A DNA stretch of 64,000 nt, from assembly GCA_002840505.1 (NCBI GenBank), contig PHBC01000002.1:124001-188000 (forward strand). The letters run 5' to 3'. The DNA comes from Deltaproteobacteria bacterium HGW-Deltaproteobacteria-2. GTDB taxonomy: Bacteria > Desulfobacterota > Syntrophia > Syntrophales > Smithellaceae. The notes under the pieces were generated by a model. The model was not told the DNA's origin. It made no database searches and saw only the letters and a list, made by a program, of their open reading frames with translations. Made by a program: the position numbers and the translations under genes. Shown piece after piece: positions 8,069-16,376 of this stretch (within the stretch, counting starts at the first letter, position 1; every line of letters starts with the position of its first letter).

Positions 8069-9322
8069 ATGAATCAACTATTTGATAAAAAAGAATCGTG
8101 GGGGAAGAGGAAGAGAAAAAGCCAGCAGGATAAGGCGTTGGTGGAGATGGTCAAGCTCGGGTACGAAAAATCGGCGCGTGTAAAAAAGATGCTGGATGCT
8201 AATAATATCAATCCTGCCAATATTAAATCGCGCGAGGATTTGGAGTGTCTGCCGGTTACATCGCGGGAGAAATTAGTCGAAATGGAACAGCAGAATCCGC
8301 CTTATGCCGGGCTGGAAAATCCGGATATTCCCATCGACAGAATTTTTACCTCTCCAGGGCCGGTTTATGAACCGCATCTTTCAGAAACAGATTATTTGTG
8401 GGCAAGGGCTTTTTTTGCGGCGGGTATTGGTCCAAAAGATATCGCGCTCAATGCCTTTTCGTATCACCTGGTTGCAGCAGGACTGACATTTCATAATGGC
8501 CTGCGCCGAGTCGGCGCTACAGTAGTTCCCTCCGGTGCTTCTTCTTCTCAAGTGCAGGTGCAGTTAATAAAAGATTTGAAAGTTACTTCTTACGTGGGCA
8601 CACCAAGCTTTTTGAAGGCCATTATTGATAAGTCTAAGGAAATGGGTTTCGATTTCAAAAGGGATTTCCTGGTGAAAAAAGCCTGTTTTGCCGCCGAGAC
8701 ACTGCTACCGGATTTGCGCCGCTCTTTCGAAAATGATTACGGCATTGACACTTATCAAATGTATGGAGCAACTGAAGTAGGCGATGTTGCCTATGAATGT
8801 TCTGAGAAAAAAGGATGGCATATCTGTGAAGAGACCATCGTGGAAATCGTTGATCCGGCAACCGGTAAAAATGTTCGTGATGGCGAGTTGGGTGAAGTGG
8901 TGGTCACGAGACTCAACAACATTTTCTTTTTACTGCGTTTCGGAACAGGGGATTTGTCGCGTTTGATTACAAAAGCTTGTCCCTGTGGACGTACTTCATA
9001 TCGCCTGGCAGGAATCGCTGGCAGGGTAGGGGATGCTGTGAAAGTTCGCGGATTGTTTGTCGCTCCCAGCCAGATCAAAATGCTTCAGGCGAAATTTAAT
9101 AATCTTCCTCTACAGGTGGTCGTCAGTCGAACAGGTCATGAAGATGTGCTGAAATTGCGGATTGAAAAGATCTCGCCGGAAATCGGCAGCGCTTCCTGGG
9201 GGGAAAATTTCAAAAAAGTATTTCGCGAAATCTGCACGGTGGGAATCAATACTCTGGAATACATAGAAGCCGGAGCAATCAAACCGGAGGAGAAGTTGAT
9301 TGTTGATCAGAGAAAGTGGTAA
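8069..9322 (+). CDS. phenylacetate-CoA ligase-like AMP-forming ligase
   Basis: 417 aa from ATG 8069 (AAGGA just upstream; an earlier in-frame ATG at 8054 lies within the repeat end). The fold is that of PaaK-type ligases: YGATEVGDVAYEC (A5), RFGTGDLSRL, a Cys pair in CPCGRTSYRLAG, and GRVGDAVKVRGLFVAPSQI (A8). The usual glycine-rich P-loop (S/T-S-G-T-T-G-x-P) is replaced by TSPGPVYEP at about residues 94-102, a feature of a PaaK subgroup. PaaK enzymes make aryl-acetyl-CoA; this member may use another aromatic or short acid. It is the last gene of the Liv operon direction, separated from livF only by the repeat. With the first CoA ligase it suggests an acid-uptake and activation cluster. Confidence 0.85.
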   Translation: MNQLFDKKESWGKRKRKSQQDKALVEMVKLGYEKSARVKKMLDANNINPANIKSREDLECLPVTSREKLVEMEQQNPPYAGLENPDIPIDRIFTSPGPVYEPHLSETDYLWARAFFAAGIGPKDIALNAFSYHLVAAGLTFHNGLRRVGATVVPSGASSSQVQVQLIKDLKVTSYVGTPSFLKAIIDKSKEMGFDFKRDFLVKKACFAAETLLPDLRRSFENDYGIDTYQMYGATEVGDVAYECSEKKGWHICEETIVEIVDPATGKNVRDGELGEVVVTRLNNIFFLLRFGTGDLSRLITKACPCGRTSYRLAGIAGRVGDAVKVRGLFVAPSQIKMLQAKFNNLPLQVVVSRTGHEDVLKLRIEKISPEIGSASWGENFKKVFREICTVGINTLEYIEAGAIKPEEKLIVDQRKW

Positions 9323-9339
9323 CAAGATAACAAAAAACC

Positions 9340-9431
9340 GTCACACCGGCGAAGGCCGGTGTCCATAATCTTATAAGTTATAATACTGGATTTGCCCTAA
9401 AGGGCACTTCGCCTGCTTTCGCCGGAATGAC
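9340..9431. repeat. family B palindromic intergenic repeat, copy 2
   Basis: Starts GTCACACCGGCGAAGGCCGG and ends GCCGGAATGAC, matching the ends of copy 1 (6914-6983). It has an internal GCCCTaaAGGGC hairpin and a conserved TACTGGAT. It separates the + strand CoA ligase from the convergent - strand membrane-protein gene and may serve as a two-way terminator-like structure. Confidence 0.75.
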
Positions 9432-9455
9432 AAATTAAAATACTTGTAGAAATTT

Positions 9456-9800
9456 TCATTTATTAATCAGCTTTTTCCCTGATTGATAACTGTCGATCAT
9501 GGAAAACATCCAAAGTAACAGCATGAAAAACAAAAGAGGAAGAATATAATCCAGATTTAACTCCGCTAGAGATTTGATTGCTAATCTTACAACAGCTTCA
9601 AAAGTAACCGTTCCCTTTTTAAAGGGTGTGATTTTTAAAATATCTCTGGTTGTTTGAATTACATACCACAAAATAGATGAAGTTCCGGCCATGACGGCCG
9701 AAATTATTAAGATGCCTTTTTTGTATTGCTTTAAATAAATCTGTCCCCATCCGGGGAATAAAAGGGCGTTAAACAATAATGCTTTGGTAGCAGTCTTCAT
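9456..9800 (-). CDS. small integral membrane protein (DUF5683-like)
   Basis: 114 aa. The N-terminus has LLFNALLFPGWGQIYLKQYKKG, a motif of small membrane proteins of the TM2/DUF5683 type, followed by a membrane helix, a polar middle and a C-terminal helix (YILPLLFFMLLLWMF). It lies 23 bp downstream of recJ on the same strand and is probably co-transcribed. No catalytic residues are evident and the role is unknown. The GWGQIY turn is what supports the family suggestion. Confidence 0.6.
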   Translation of the reverse strand: MKTATKALLFNALLFPGWGQIYLKQYKKGILIISAVMAGTSSILWYVIQTTRDILKITPFKKGTVTFEAVVRLAIKSLAELNLDYILPLLFFMLLLWMFSMIDSYQSGKKLINK

Positions 9801-9823
9801 AGAGCTATCTTCAGCCCCTTTTT

Positions 9824-11563
9824 TCAGGAAATAACATCAACATCTTTAATTTTCAGTTGAATATCCGAAGAGCCGTTCCAGTCATTGATCTGCGGTGTGA
9901 AGACTATATCAAGACTGGATCCGTTAATCGCAGGCAAATGTTCACCCATATAAAACCAAATGGACCCGTGGGATATACCATCGCGATTGAGCCACATTTT
10001 CAGATGGTTATTGCCGACAACGATAGGTGCGGAAACTTTGATATTGTGAGCGTAAAGCACTGGTTCAGGATTATTGCTGCCAAATGGCGCAAGCATTTCC
10101 ATCTGGTTCATTAAATTCAGATTAATATCTGTGAGTTGGCATTCCGCATCGATTATAGTTTGAGAAAGAAGTTCCGGAAGTTGAACACTGTTGGAAATTA
10201 TTTCATCCAAATGAAAGGTAAATTGTTCAATGTTTTCTTCCTTGATGGAGAAGCCGGCGGCATAACAATGCCCGCCATAGGAAAGTAAAAGAGGGGCGCA
10301 CTGTTGAATGCCTTTGTAAATATTGAAACCGGAAATACTTCTTCCTGAGCCTTTGCCTATACCATTGTTTAAGCTGATGACAAATGCCGGACGATTGAAA
10401 AGATCAACGAGTTGTGAAGCTACAGTGCCGATAATTCCCGGATGCCATTTATCAGATGTAAAAACAAGAGCATTTCTTTTACCGAGACTCTGGTTAGCTC
10501 TTATTTTTTCAAGAATTTCATTTATAATTTCTTTGCCCATAAATTGACGTTGCCGGTTATAGGAATCAAGCTTTTTGGCCAGTAATCGGGCTTCTTCCAT
10601 ATTATTAGTCAAGAGTAATTCCACGGCATCCAGAGGAGAAGCAATGCGTCCGGCGGCATTAATACGGGGAATAAGAGAAAAAGAAGCTTTGAAAGAATCT
10701 ATGTTCTGATTATCAACACCGCTGACTTCTTTGAGAGCTTTGATTCCCGGTCGCAGACCTTCAGTAATTAATTCGAGCCCGATTTTGGAAAAAATCCTGT
10801 TTTCGTCAACAAGAGGTGCGATATCGCCAATGGTCCCCAGAGCAACAATATCCAGATATTCTTTTAAATTAGGATAATCGTTGTTTTTCCAGAATCCCTC
10901 TTTGTTTAATGTGCCGCGTAAAGCAATAAGAAAGTTAAAAGCAATGCCCACACCGGCGAGCCCTTTGAACGGGAACGTACAATCTTCACGATTCGGATTT
11001 ATAGAGGCTATAGCAGAAGGGAGCGGACCTGATATTGCGTGATGATCCAATACAATCGTATCAATGCCCAGTGATCGGGCATAAGCAATTTGTTCCAGGT
11101 CGGAAATACCGCAATCAACGGAGATGATTAATTTGACATTATTATTTTTGAATTTGTCAATGGCTGGTATGTTTAAACCATAACCTTCCTGTACCCTGTC
11201 GGGGATATAATAATTTACATTAGGTGTTATTTCTCTGATAAACTTGAAAAGAATAACAACAGAAGTTATTCCGTCAGCGTCATAATCCCCGTATATAATT
11301 ATCTCTTCGTGATCATAAATCGCCTTTAATAAACGTGAAATGCCCTTTTTCATATCTTTCATTAAAAAAGGACTGTGCAGATTATTAAGGGAAGGGTAGA
11401 GGTAATTACGAACTACTTCCTTATCCTGAAAGCCTCTATTGACCAGAATTTGAGATATAATCGGGTGAATCCCGAATTCTTTACTGAATAGATTTTTTAT
11501 ATTTTTATCGCCGGATTCTATTATTTTCCATTTTGTTACCGGTAATCGTCTAGTTGTCGTCAT
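9824..11563 (-). CDS. recJ: single-stranded-DNA-specific exonuclease RecJ
   Basis: 579 aa, normal RecJ length. The DHH phosphoesterase motifs are intact: DYDADG at residues 93-98, SVDCG near 149-153 and DHH at 173-175. The DHHA1 part has GGHCYAAGFS, and the C-terminal OB-like region follows. The enzyme degrades single-stranded DNA 5' to 3' in recombination and mismatch repair using divalent metal. It lies 72 bp downstream of the transglutaminase-like lipoprotein gene and 23 bp upstream of the small membrane protein gene. Confidence 0.97.
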   Translation of the reverse strand: MTTTRRLPVTKWKIIESGDKNIKNLFSKEFGIHPIISQILVNRGFQDKEVVRNYLYPSLNNLHSPFLMKDMKKGISRLLKAIYDHEEIIIYGDYDADGITSVVILFKFIREITPNVNYYIPDRVQEGYGLNIPAIDKFKNNNVKLIISVDCGISDLEQIAYARSLGIDTIVLDHHAISGPLPSAIASINPNREDCTFPFKGLAGVGIAFNFLIALRGTLNKEGFWKNNDYPNLKEYLDIVALGTIGDIAPLVDENRIFSKIGLELITEGLRPGIKALKEVSGVDNQNIDSFKASFSLIPRINAAGRIASPLDAVELLLTNNMEEARLLAKKLDSYNRQRQFMGKEIINEILEKIRANQSLGKRNALVFTSDKWHPGIIGTVASQLVDLFNRPAFVISLNNGIGKGSGRSISGFNIYKGIQQCAPLLLSYGGHCYAAGFSIKEENIEQFTFHLDEIISNSVQLPELLSQTIIDAECQLTDINLNLMNQMEMLAPFGSNNPEPVLYAHNIKVSAPIVVGNNHLKMWLNRDGISHGSIWFYMGEHLPAINGSSLDIVFTPQINDWNGSSDIQLKIKDVDVIS

Positions 11564-11635
11564 TGTATGTGGTACTTCTTATTTACTTTCTTTATTTTTT
11601 ATCATATCAACGTAGCGTTTTATGTCAAGCATTTG

Positions 11636-13552
11636 CTATTTCTTTTCGAAAATAATGTTTTTTATTGATGATTCATGTTTTTGTAATTCAAGAGCATATT
11701 TTTTAAAATCATTAATATTCTCCACTTTAACAGTTTGTTCCATGTTTTCTGATTCAAGATGGACATCAAAAGTGGATCTTTTGAAACTGTATTTTTCAGT
11801 TCTGTATTTAAACGGTTTTTTGAACGTAAAGTCAGACGGCAATCTTTTTATTTTAAAACCTGACGGAAATTTATAGGAATAGTTTTCTATCGAGAAAAAT
11901 GACTTTTTTAAGCTAATCGGATATTGGCGATCATTTGTAGCGGTTATATCCCGGTAAGAATCAAAAGTAATAATATTGGACAAGACCATTGTTTCTTCAT
12001 CCAATTTTTGCGCCAGATTCTTTATATTTCCCGAAAGTTTGATTACAAATGGTCTTTGAGTGTCTGTAAAACTGCTTATATTAAAATCCTTAACTTCAAT
12101 TCCGCGTTCTTCATAAAATTTTTTTCTTTGTTCCGGTGGAGAATATTTAAAAGAGTACCTGACAGATTCAGCAGCTTTTCCAAAATATGTCTGAGTATAA
12201 TCAATAGTCGCATTTCCTTCCTGGTTAATATTGTATTTTATATCTACATTATAATAATCTTTTTTCCTGTCCAAATCCGGAGTTTTAATAAAGCGATAAG
12301 AGCCGTCGTCATTAATCAGAAAAACGTTAGTGGAAATAAGAAAAGGGGTCGAATTATAAGCGGCGGTTTCATTCGTGGCATCCAGCCAGAAATATTTTTT
12401 GGAAGATGGAATAACCGCGATGACATGATTAAAAGCATTTAATGAAGGCGTGGATTCATCAAAATATTTGCCGTTAGCTGGAACAAGAGCAGGTTTTCCT
12501 TCAATGCCGGCTATTTTAAGCATAGTCAGTAAAAGAACTGTTTTATCTTTGCAATCGCCATATCTTTTTTGGAATATTTCGGATGCCTTATGAGGCTTAT
12601 GGGTATGAGGGCCCAGTAAAACAGCAATATATCTGATGTTTTGAGAAACAAAATTAAAAATAGTATCGATCTTTTCTTCATCGGTATTTTTACCGGAAAT
12701 AAGTTGCCTGGTAAAATTATCCAATTCATTATCGGATTGCATCTGTTCCTTAATAAGTTTTATATACCAATTGGAAATGATGTCCCAACTGTTGAGCGTC
12801 CAAAAAGAAATCTGAGGGAAGATATCGCTGTCATAAAAAGAAGGCATCCTGGATTCCGGAATTATTTCTTTTTGCTTAGTATTATCAAAAATATACCTTT
12901 TTCTGCTGCCGTCGGAAATGATTTGAGGTGCAAGAGTTGTCTGAAATATCTTGTATTTTAATTCGATATTGGACGGTAATACTATTTCCAATATGTCTTT
13001 TTCTATGGGGAAAATATTGCGGAAGAAAAAGATGTCGTAGTAGTCGAAGGATAAAACAGGTTTTAAATTTTCTATTTCGTAAGCGTATTCAATTATGCAG
13101 CCATCTTCCACTGCCGGGATGGTAAATCGCTTTACTTTAATGTCGGTGTAAAATTCATAACCTTCATACTCTGAAGAATCGATAATGTCTTTACTGTCTA
13201 GAGTAACAATCTTTCCATCAGGTTTGATGGTATTGGCAAAAAGAACTTTAGCTTTTTGATATCCTTCGCGGTAGGATATAGAACGTGACGCAAAACTGCG
13301 TCCACGCTCATTAAATATTTTAATACGCATTAAATTCTTGTTGATACTGGTACCGTCGGTGAAAAATTCTATATAGCTATAGGAATATAAGACATCTACT
13401 CCGGCGTTGGGATGTGCTTCGGCTTTTGGCGCCTGATTTAAAAACGTATTTATATCACCATCGTCGGTTATGCTTCTAATATTGGAGTTAATGGCAGAAC
13501 AGGATAAAATGAATAATGATAAAAAGATAAGTATGATCTTAGGTGTGTGCAT
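11636..13552 (-). CDS. DUF3857 / transglutaminase-like lipoprotein
   Basis: 638 aa. The signal sequence ends in the lipobox ILSC (Cys at residue 18), so the protein is probably a periplasm-facing lipoprotein. A DUF3857-type beta-rich N-terminal half is followed by a transglutaminase-like papain-fold domain. Its triad is visible: Cys in YGDCKDKT (334), His in NHVIAV (376) and Asp in WLDAT (391). The C-terminal part (about 430-638) is another beta-rich domain. Such proteins occur in many anaerobic Gram-negatives and may process or cross-link envelope peptides or polysaccharides; the substrate is not known. Transcribed with recJ downstream. Confidence 0.8.
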   Translation of the reverse strand: MHTPKIILIFLSLFILSCSAINSNIRSITDDGDINTFLNQAPKAEAHPNAGVDVLYSYSYIEFFTDGTSINKNLMRIKIFNERGRSFASRSISYREGYQKAKVLFANTIKPDGKIVTLDSKDIIDSSEYEGYEFYTDIKVKRFTIPAVEDGCIIEYAYEIENLKPVLSFDYYDIFFFRNIFPIEKDILEIVLPSNIELKYKIFQTTLAPQIISDGSRKRYIFDNTKQKEIIPESRMPSFYDSDIFPQISFWTLNSWDIISNWYIKLIKEQMQSDNELDNFTRQLISGKNTDEEKIDTIFNFVSQNIRYIAVLLGPHTHKPHKASEIFQKRYGDCKDKTVLLLTMLKIAGIEGKPALVPANGKYFDESTPSLNAFNHVIAVIPSSKKYFWLDATNETAAYNSTPFLISTNVFLINDDGSYRFIKTPDLDRKKDYYNVDIKYNINQEGNATIDYTQTYFGKAAESVRYSFKYSPPEQRKKFYEERGIEVKDFNISSFTDTQRPFVIKLSGNIKNLAQKLDEETMVLSNIITFDSYRDITATNDRQYPISLKKSFFSIENYSYKFPSGFKIKRLPSDFTFKKPFKYRTEKYSFKRSTFDVHLESENMEQTVKVENINDFKKYALELQKHESSIKNIIFEKK

Positions 13553-13662
13553 GATTTGCTCCGATTTTATTTTGATTGATCATACAGTCTTTATATTCCG
13601 GCGTCAATTGGTCATTGATTCTTGATCTTTGAGTTGATCAATGATAAATATAAAATCAAAAA

Positions 13663-13884
13663 ATGATAAGAAAATATTTAAAATTAATGCGAAAAGATAT
13701 TTCCTTAATCCAATTTATTATTGAAGGATATGAGGGAATGGCCACGGTAACAACAATTGATCCTCACGCTGCAATAATCCAAGTTTCTATTATCCCGGAT
13801 TTTATTTTAGAGATGGGTGATATAATTAACGATCTGAAAAATAAATATAAAATGGAAGAAGTTGCTGATTATCAGACAAAATAA
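13663..13884 (+). CDS. DUF4911-family small protein
   Basis: 73 aa. The core FIIEGYEGMATVTTIDPHAAIIQVSI followed by an acidic helical tail matches my recollection of the DUF4911 family of short deltaproteobacterial proteins of unknown function. ATG 13663 lacks a clear ribosome binding site; ATG 13687 (MRKDIS) is an alternative start. It is divergent from the transglutaminase-like gene and 26 bp ahead of the next + gene, so the two are probably one transcript. Confidence 0.65.
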   Translation: MIRKYLKLMRKDISLIQFIIEGYEGMATVTTIDPHAAIIQVSIIPDFILEMGDIINDLKNKYKMEEVADYQTK

Positions 13885-13910
13885 TAAACAATTTTGGCAG
13901 GCAAATTTAT

Positions 13911-14705
13911 ATGTTCATGTTAACTCACACTTATTTCTTGCAGAAATTTTTAGCTGCGGCAGATTTACAAAATATTGACCTGGATATTTATGTTTATAAC
14001 ATTGTCCCTGATTTATTAACAATTCATCCGCAAATTAATTCCGATAAAACTCATAATATCCGAAGAACTTTACAAATACCGGCCCAATACTCACGATCGG
14101 CTTACGTTATGTTTCATCTTCTGGTAGATGATCTCTCCCATTATGGATATATTAGCTCCGATTCTCACAAAGCATTCGACTCTAACTCTCAAGGCTATTC
14201 TTATCTAAAAGGCAAATATTTGATTAATTCCATCTTGGACCTGCACAGAATGATCAAAAAAGAAATTTCTTATGAGGAGGCGATTTATCAATCACATTTG
14301 ATTATCGAGATGAGCTATGATCTTGTTATTTTAAATCAGATTAATTCATTTAGAACTATTGATCTATTAGCGGAAGCCATAGATTTCACTGCAAAAAACA
14401 AAATGGATCAATTCGTTGCCACAATCAATTGGTTATATGGCGTGGGGAAAAATGAAATTAATGAAGTAATGAGAAATGCATCCATCTATATTACTAAAGA
14501 TAGATTGGAGGAAATCATGAATATTGAAAGCCGAATTCATCTTTACAAAGATAAATTCGGCCTGAAAAGCGATGATCAACTATTTTATGATGGTCTTAAA
14601 AATTTATTTCAGCACGCTAGAGATTTAATTGATGATGAAGAATTATTTTTTCAAGAAACCGTTCAGACTATAAAAAATTATAGTTGGCTTCCAACTTTTA
14701 TATAG
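13911..14705 (+). CDS. uncharacterised protein with conserved-looking His/Asp motifs
   Basis: 264 aa, no signal sequence or membrane segment. I do not recognise the family. The N-terminal half has several His/Asp clusters ([38 protein letters not shown], then [10 protein letters not shown]) spaced as in all-helical metal-dependent hydrolases. The C-terminal half is helical and charged. That resemblance is an inference from pattern only. Its coding end overlaps the convergent rpmB gene by 8 bp. The base composition is AT-rich, like its neighbours. Confidence 0.6.
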   Translation: MFMLTHTYFLQKFLAAADLQNIDLDIYVYNIVPDLLTIHPQINSDKTHNIRRTLQIPAQYSRSAYVMFHLLVDDLSHYGYISSDSHKAFDSNSQGYSYLKGKYLINSILDLHRMIKKEISYEEAIYQSHLIIEMSYDLVILNQINSFRTIDLLAEAIDFTAKNKMDQFVATINWLYGVGKNEINEVMRNASIYITKDRLEEIMNIESRIHLYKDKFGLKSDDQLFYDGLKNLFQHARDLIDDEELFFQETVQTIKNYSWLPTFI

Positions 14706-14895
14706 CTTTTTTTACAAATCCGGAGCGAATACAACGAGTGCAGACTTTTACTCTCTTTATCGATCCGGTTTTTTCATCAACACAGCGTAATTTTTGAAGA
14801 TTTGGATACCACACCGCTGCCGTTTTATTATTAGCATGGCTCACCAAGTTGCCAACAGACGGCTTTTTACCGCATACTTCACAAACACGAGACAT
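14698..14895 (-). CDS. rpmB: 50S ribosomal protein L28
   Basis: 65 aa, start [16 protein letters not shown]. Four cysteines (C5, C8, C52, C55) form the zinc-binding 'C+' type of L28, as opposed to the cysteine-free paralogue. A strong ribosome binding site AGGAGG precedes ATG. It is a large-subunit protein near the tRNA exit site. Monocistronic here, and its 3' end overlaps the last codons of the convergent 264-aa gene by 8 bp. Confidence 0.97.
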   Translation of the reverse strand: MSRVCEVCGKKPSVGNLVSHANNKTAAVWYPNLQKLRCVDEKTGSIKRVKVCTRCIRSGFVKKAI

Positions 14896-15074
14896 TTGAA
14901 TATCCTCCTAAAATTGTGCGTCGTACCTAAACCATAAGTCAATATTTTGCAAGCATTTTTTCGTTAATATTCTAAATTAAAGGGATTTGTATTTATAAAA
15001 ATAAATATTGTCGGGAATAATCATGAACAGACAATATTAAACAATTGATATTATTAACAGTATTTATGATTTTG

Positions 15075-16373
15075 TTAATTTTTCATTGAAACCGGTTGTC
15101 CGGTGGTTTCTAGAACTCTGAACCAGATATCGCTCTGCGGATCGATTTTTCTCCCGGAAGTGACCACACCAAGGGGAAGATGAACGTATTCATCTTTCAT
15201 TAGAGCAACCAGAATACCGGTTTTACCGGCCATTCCAGCGTGCACCGAGTACTGACCCAGCATATTGCAATAAATATCGTCTGAAGTATTGGAGGGAACA
15301 GAACGAATAAGATAACTTGGTTCAATGTATTTTAAATTAATTTCCAAATTGATTTTATTGAAGTAATCGTTAATCGCATTTTTTAAAAATAGTCCTATAT
15401 CAAGCAAACGGATATTTCCTGAAGGATCTTTTTCCAAAGCAAGTTCGTTTTCTCTTAAGAGGTTTTGCCCCGCTCCTTCCGCGACGAGAATAACGGCGTG
15501 TCCTCTGGTTTTTATGCGTTTTCTTAGTATTGTTAAAAATCCTTTTTTACCTTCCATGTCAAAAGGCACTTCCGGAATTAAAACAAAGTTGGTGTCATTT
15601 TGCGCCAGAGCCGCATAGGCGGCTATGTGACCGGAATTACGTCCCATAATTTTGATCAGTCCAATCCCATTGAAGGCTCCCCTGGCTTCCACATGGGCAC
15701 TTCTTATGGCTTCCGCCGCTTTTTCTATGGCTGTATCGAAACCGAATGATTTCTGAATCAAATTAAGATCGTTATCAATAGTTTTGGGAATGCAGACAAT
15801 GGAAATTTTCAGATTTCTTTTATTTACTTCAGTTGTTATTTTTTCAGCCGCCCTGATTGTTCCATCACCGCCAATGCAAAAAAGAATATTGATTCTTAAT
15901 CGGTTAAGATAATCCACCATCACATTAACGTCCTGTGGGCCACGGGACGTGGAAAGGATGCTTCCTCCTATGCTGGTTATATCTTTTACCAATTCCGGAG
16001 AAAGTTTGACTAACTCATGCCCTAAATGAGGATTCAACCCCCGCAGGCCATACCTGATGCCGATTATATCTTTAACATTGTAACTGAAGAAGAGAGCTGT
16101 TGTAATTGATCTGATGACATCATTAATACCCGGACAAAGACCGCCGCAGGTAACAATTGCCGCTCTCGTTTGTGAAGGATTAAAAAATATCTTATCACGT
16201 GGTCCTGCAAGTTCCACGGAAAGAGGTTGACCTTTCTTGTCGGCGAAGGAAAGATAATTATCTAAAAGAGAATTGAACAATAATCTTTTATTGTCATCTG
16301 TGAAATTATTTATTGCCAGAGGAGATTTAATTAATCTTTCCCCAAGATTATCAATTGAAAAATCGTATTTCAT
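15075..16373 (-). CDS. 6-phosphofructokinase, long plant/trypanosome-like group
   Basis: 432 aa; phosphorylates fructose 6-phosphate. Key motifs: CGGLCPGIND (76-85), GGDGT at 168-172, PKTIDND at 196-202, MGRNSGHIA at 243-251. Gly in GGDGT predicts ATP as donor, since PPi enzymes have GGDD. Lys in PKTID (Gly in classical bacterial ATP-PFK) is shared with PPi enzymes and with plant and trypanosome ATP-PFKs. The N-terminal extension with AGPRDKIFF and the length also fit that long group. ATP dependence is therefore likely but not proved. It lies 3 bp downstream of the flavoprotein-like gene, so the two are translationally close. Confidence 0.9.
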   Translation of the reverse strand: MKYDFSIDNLGERLIKSPLAINNFTDDNKRLLFNSLLDNYLSFADKKGQPLSVELAGPRDKIFFNPSQTRAAIVTCGGLCPGINDVIRSITTALFFSYNVKDIIGIRYGLRGLNPHLGHELVKLSPELVKDITSIGGSILSTSRGPQDVNVMVDYLNRLRINILFCIGGDGTIRAAEKITTEVNKRNLKISIVCIPKTIDNDLNLIQKSFGFDTAIEKAAEAIRSAHVEARGAFNGIGLIKIMGRNSGHIAAYAALAQNDTNFVLIPEVPFDMEGKKGFLTILRKRIKTRGHAVILVAEGAGQNLLRENELALEKDPSGNIRLLDIGLFLKNAINDYFNKINLEINLKYIEPSYLIRSVPSNTSDDIYCNMLGQYSVHAGMAGKTGILVALMKDEYVHLPLGVVTSGRKIDPQSDIWFRVLETTGQPVSMKN

Positions 16374-16376
16374 AAA

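Noticed and set aside
7786-8077. Minus-strand ORFs inside repeat copy 1 (and similar ones in copy 4)
   Set aside because: They translate the repeat itself, lack ribosome binding sites and differ in length between copies.
15075-16373. PPi-dependent phosphofructokinase
   Set aside because: The GGDGT glycine favours ATP; only the PKTID lysine points to PPi, and it is also found in ATP-type relatives.
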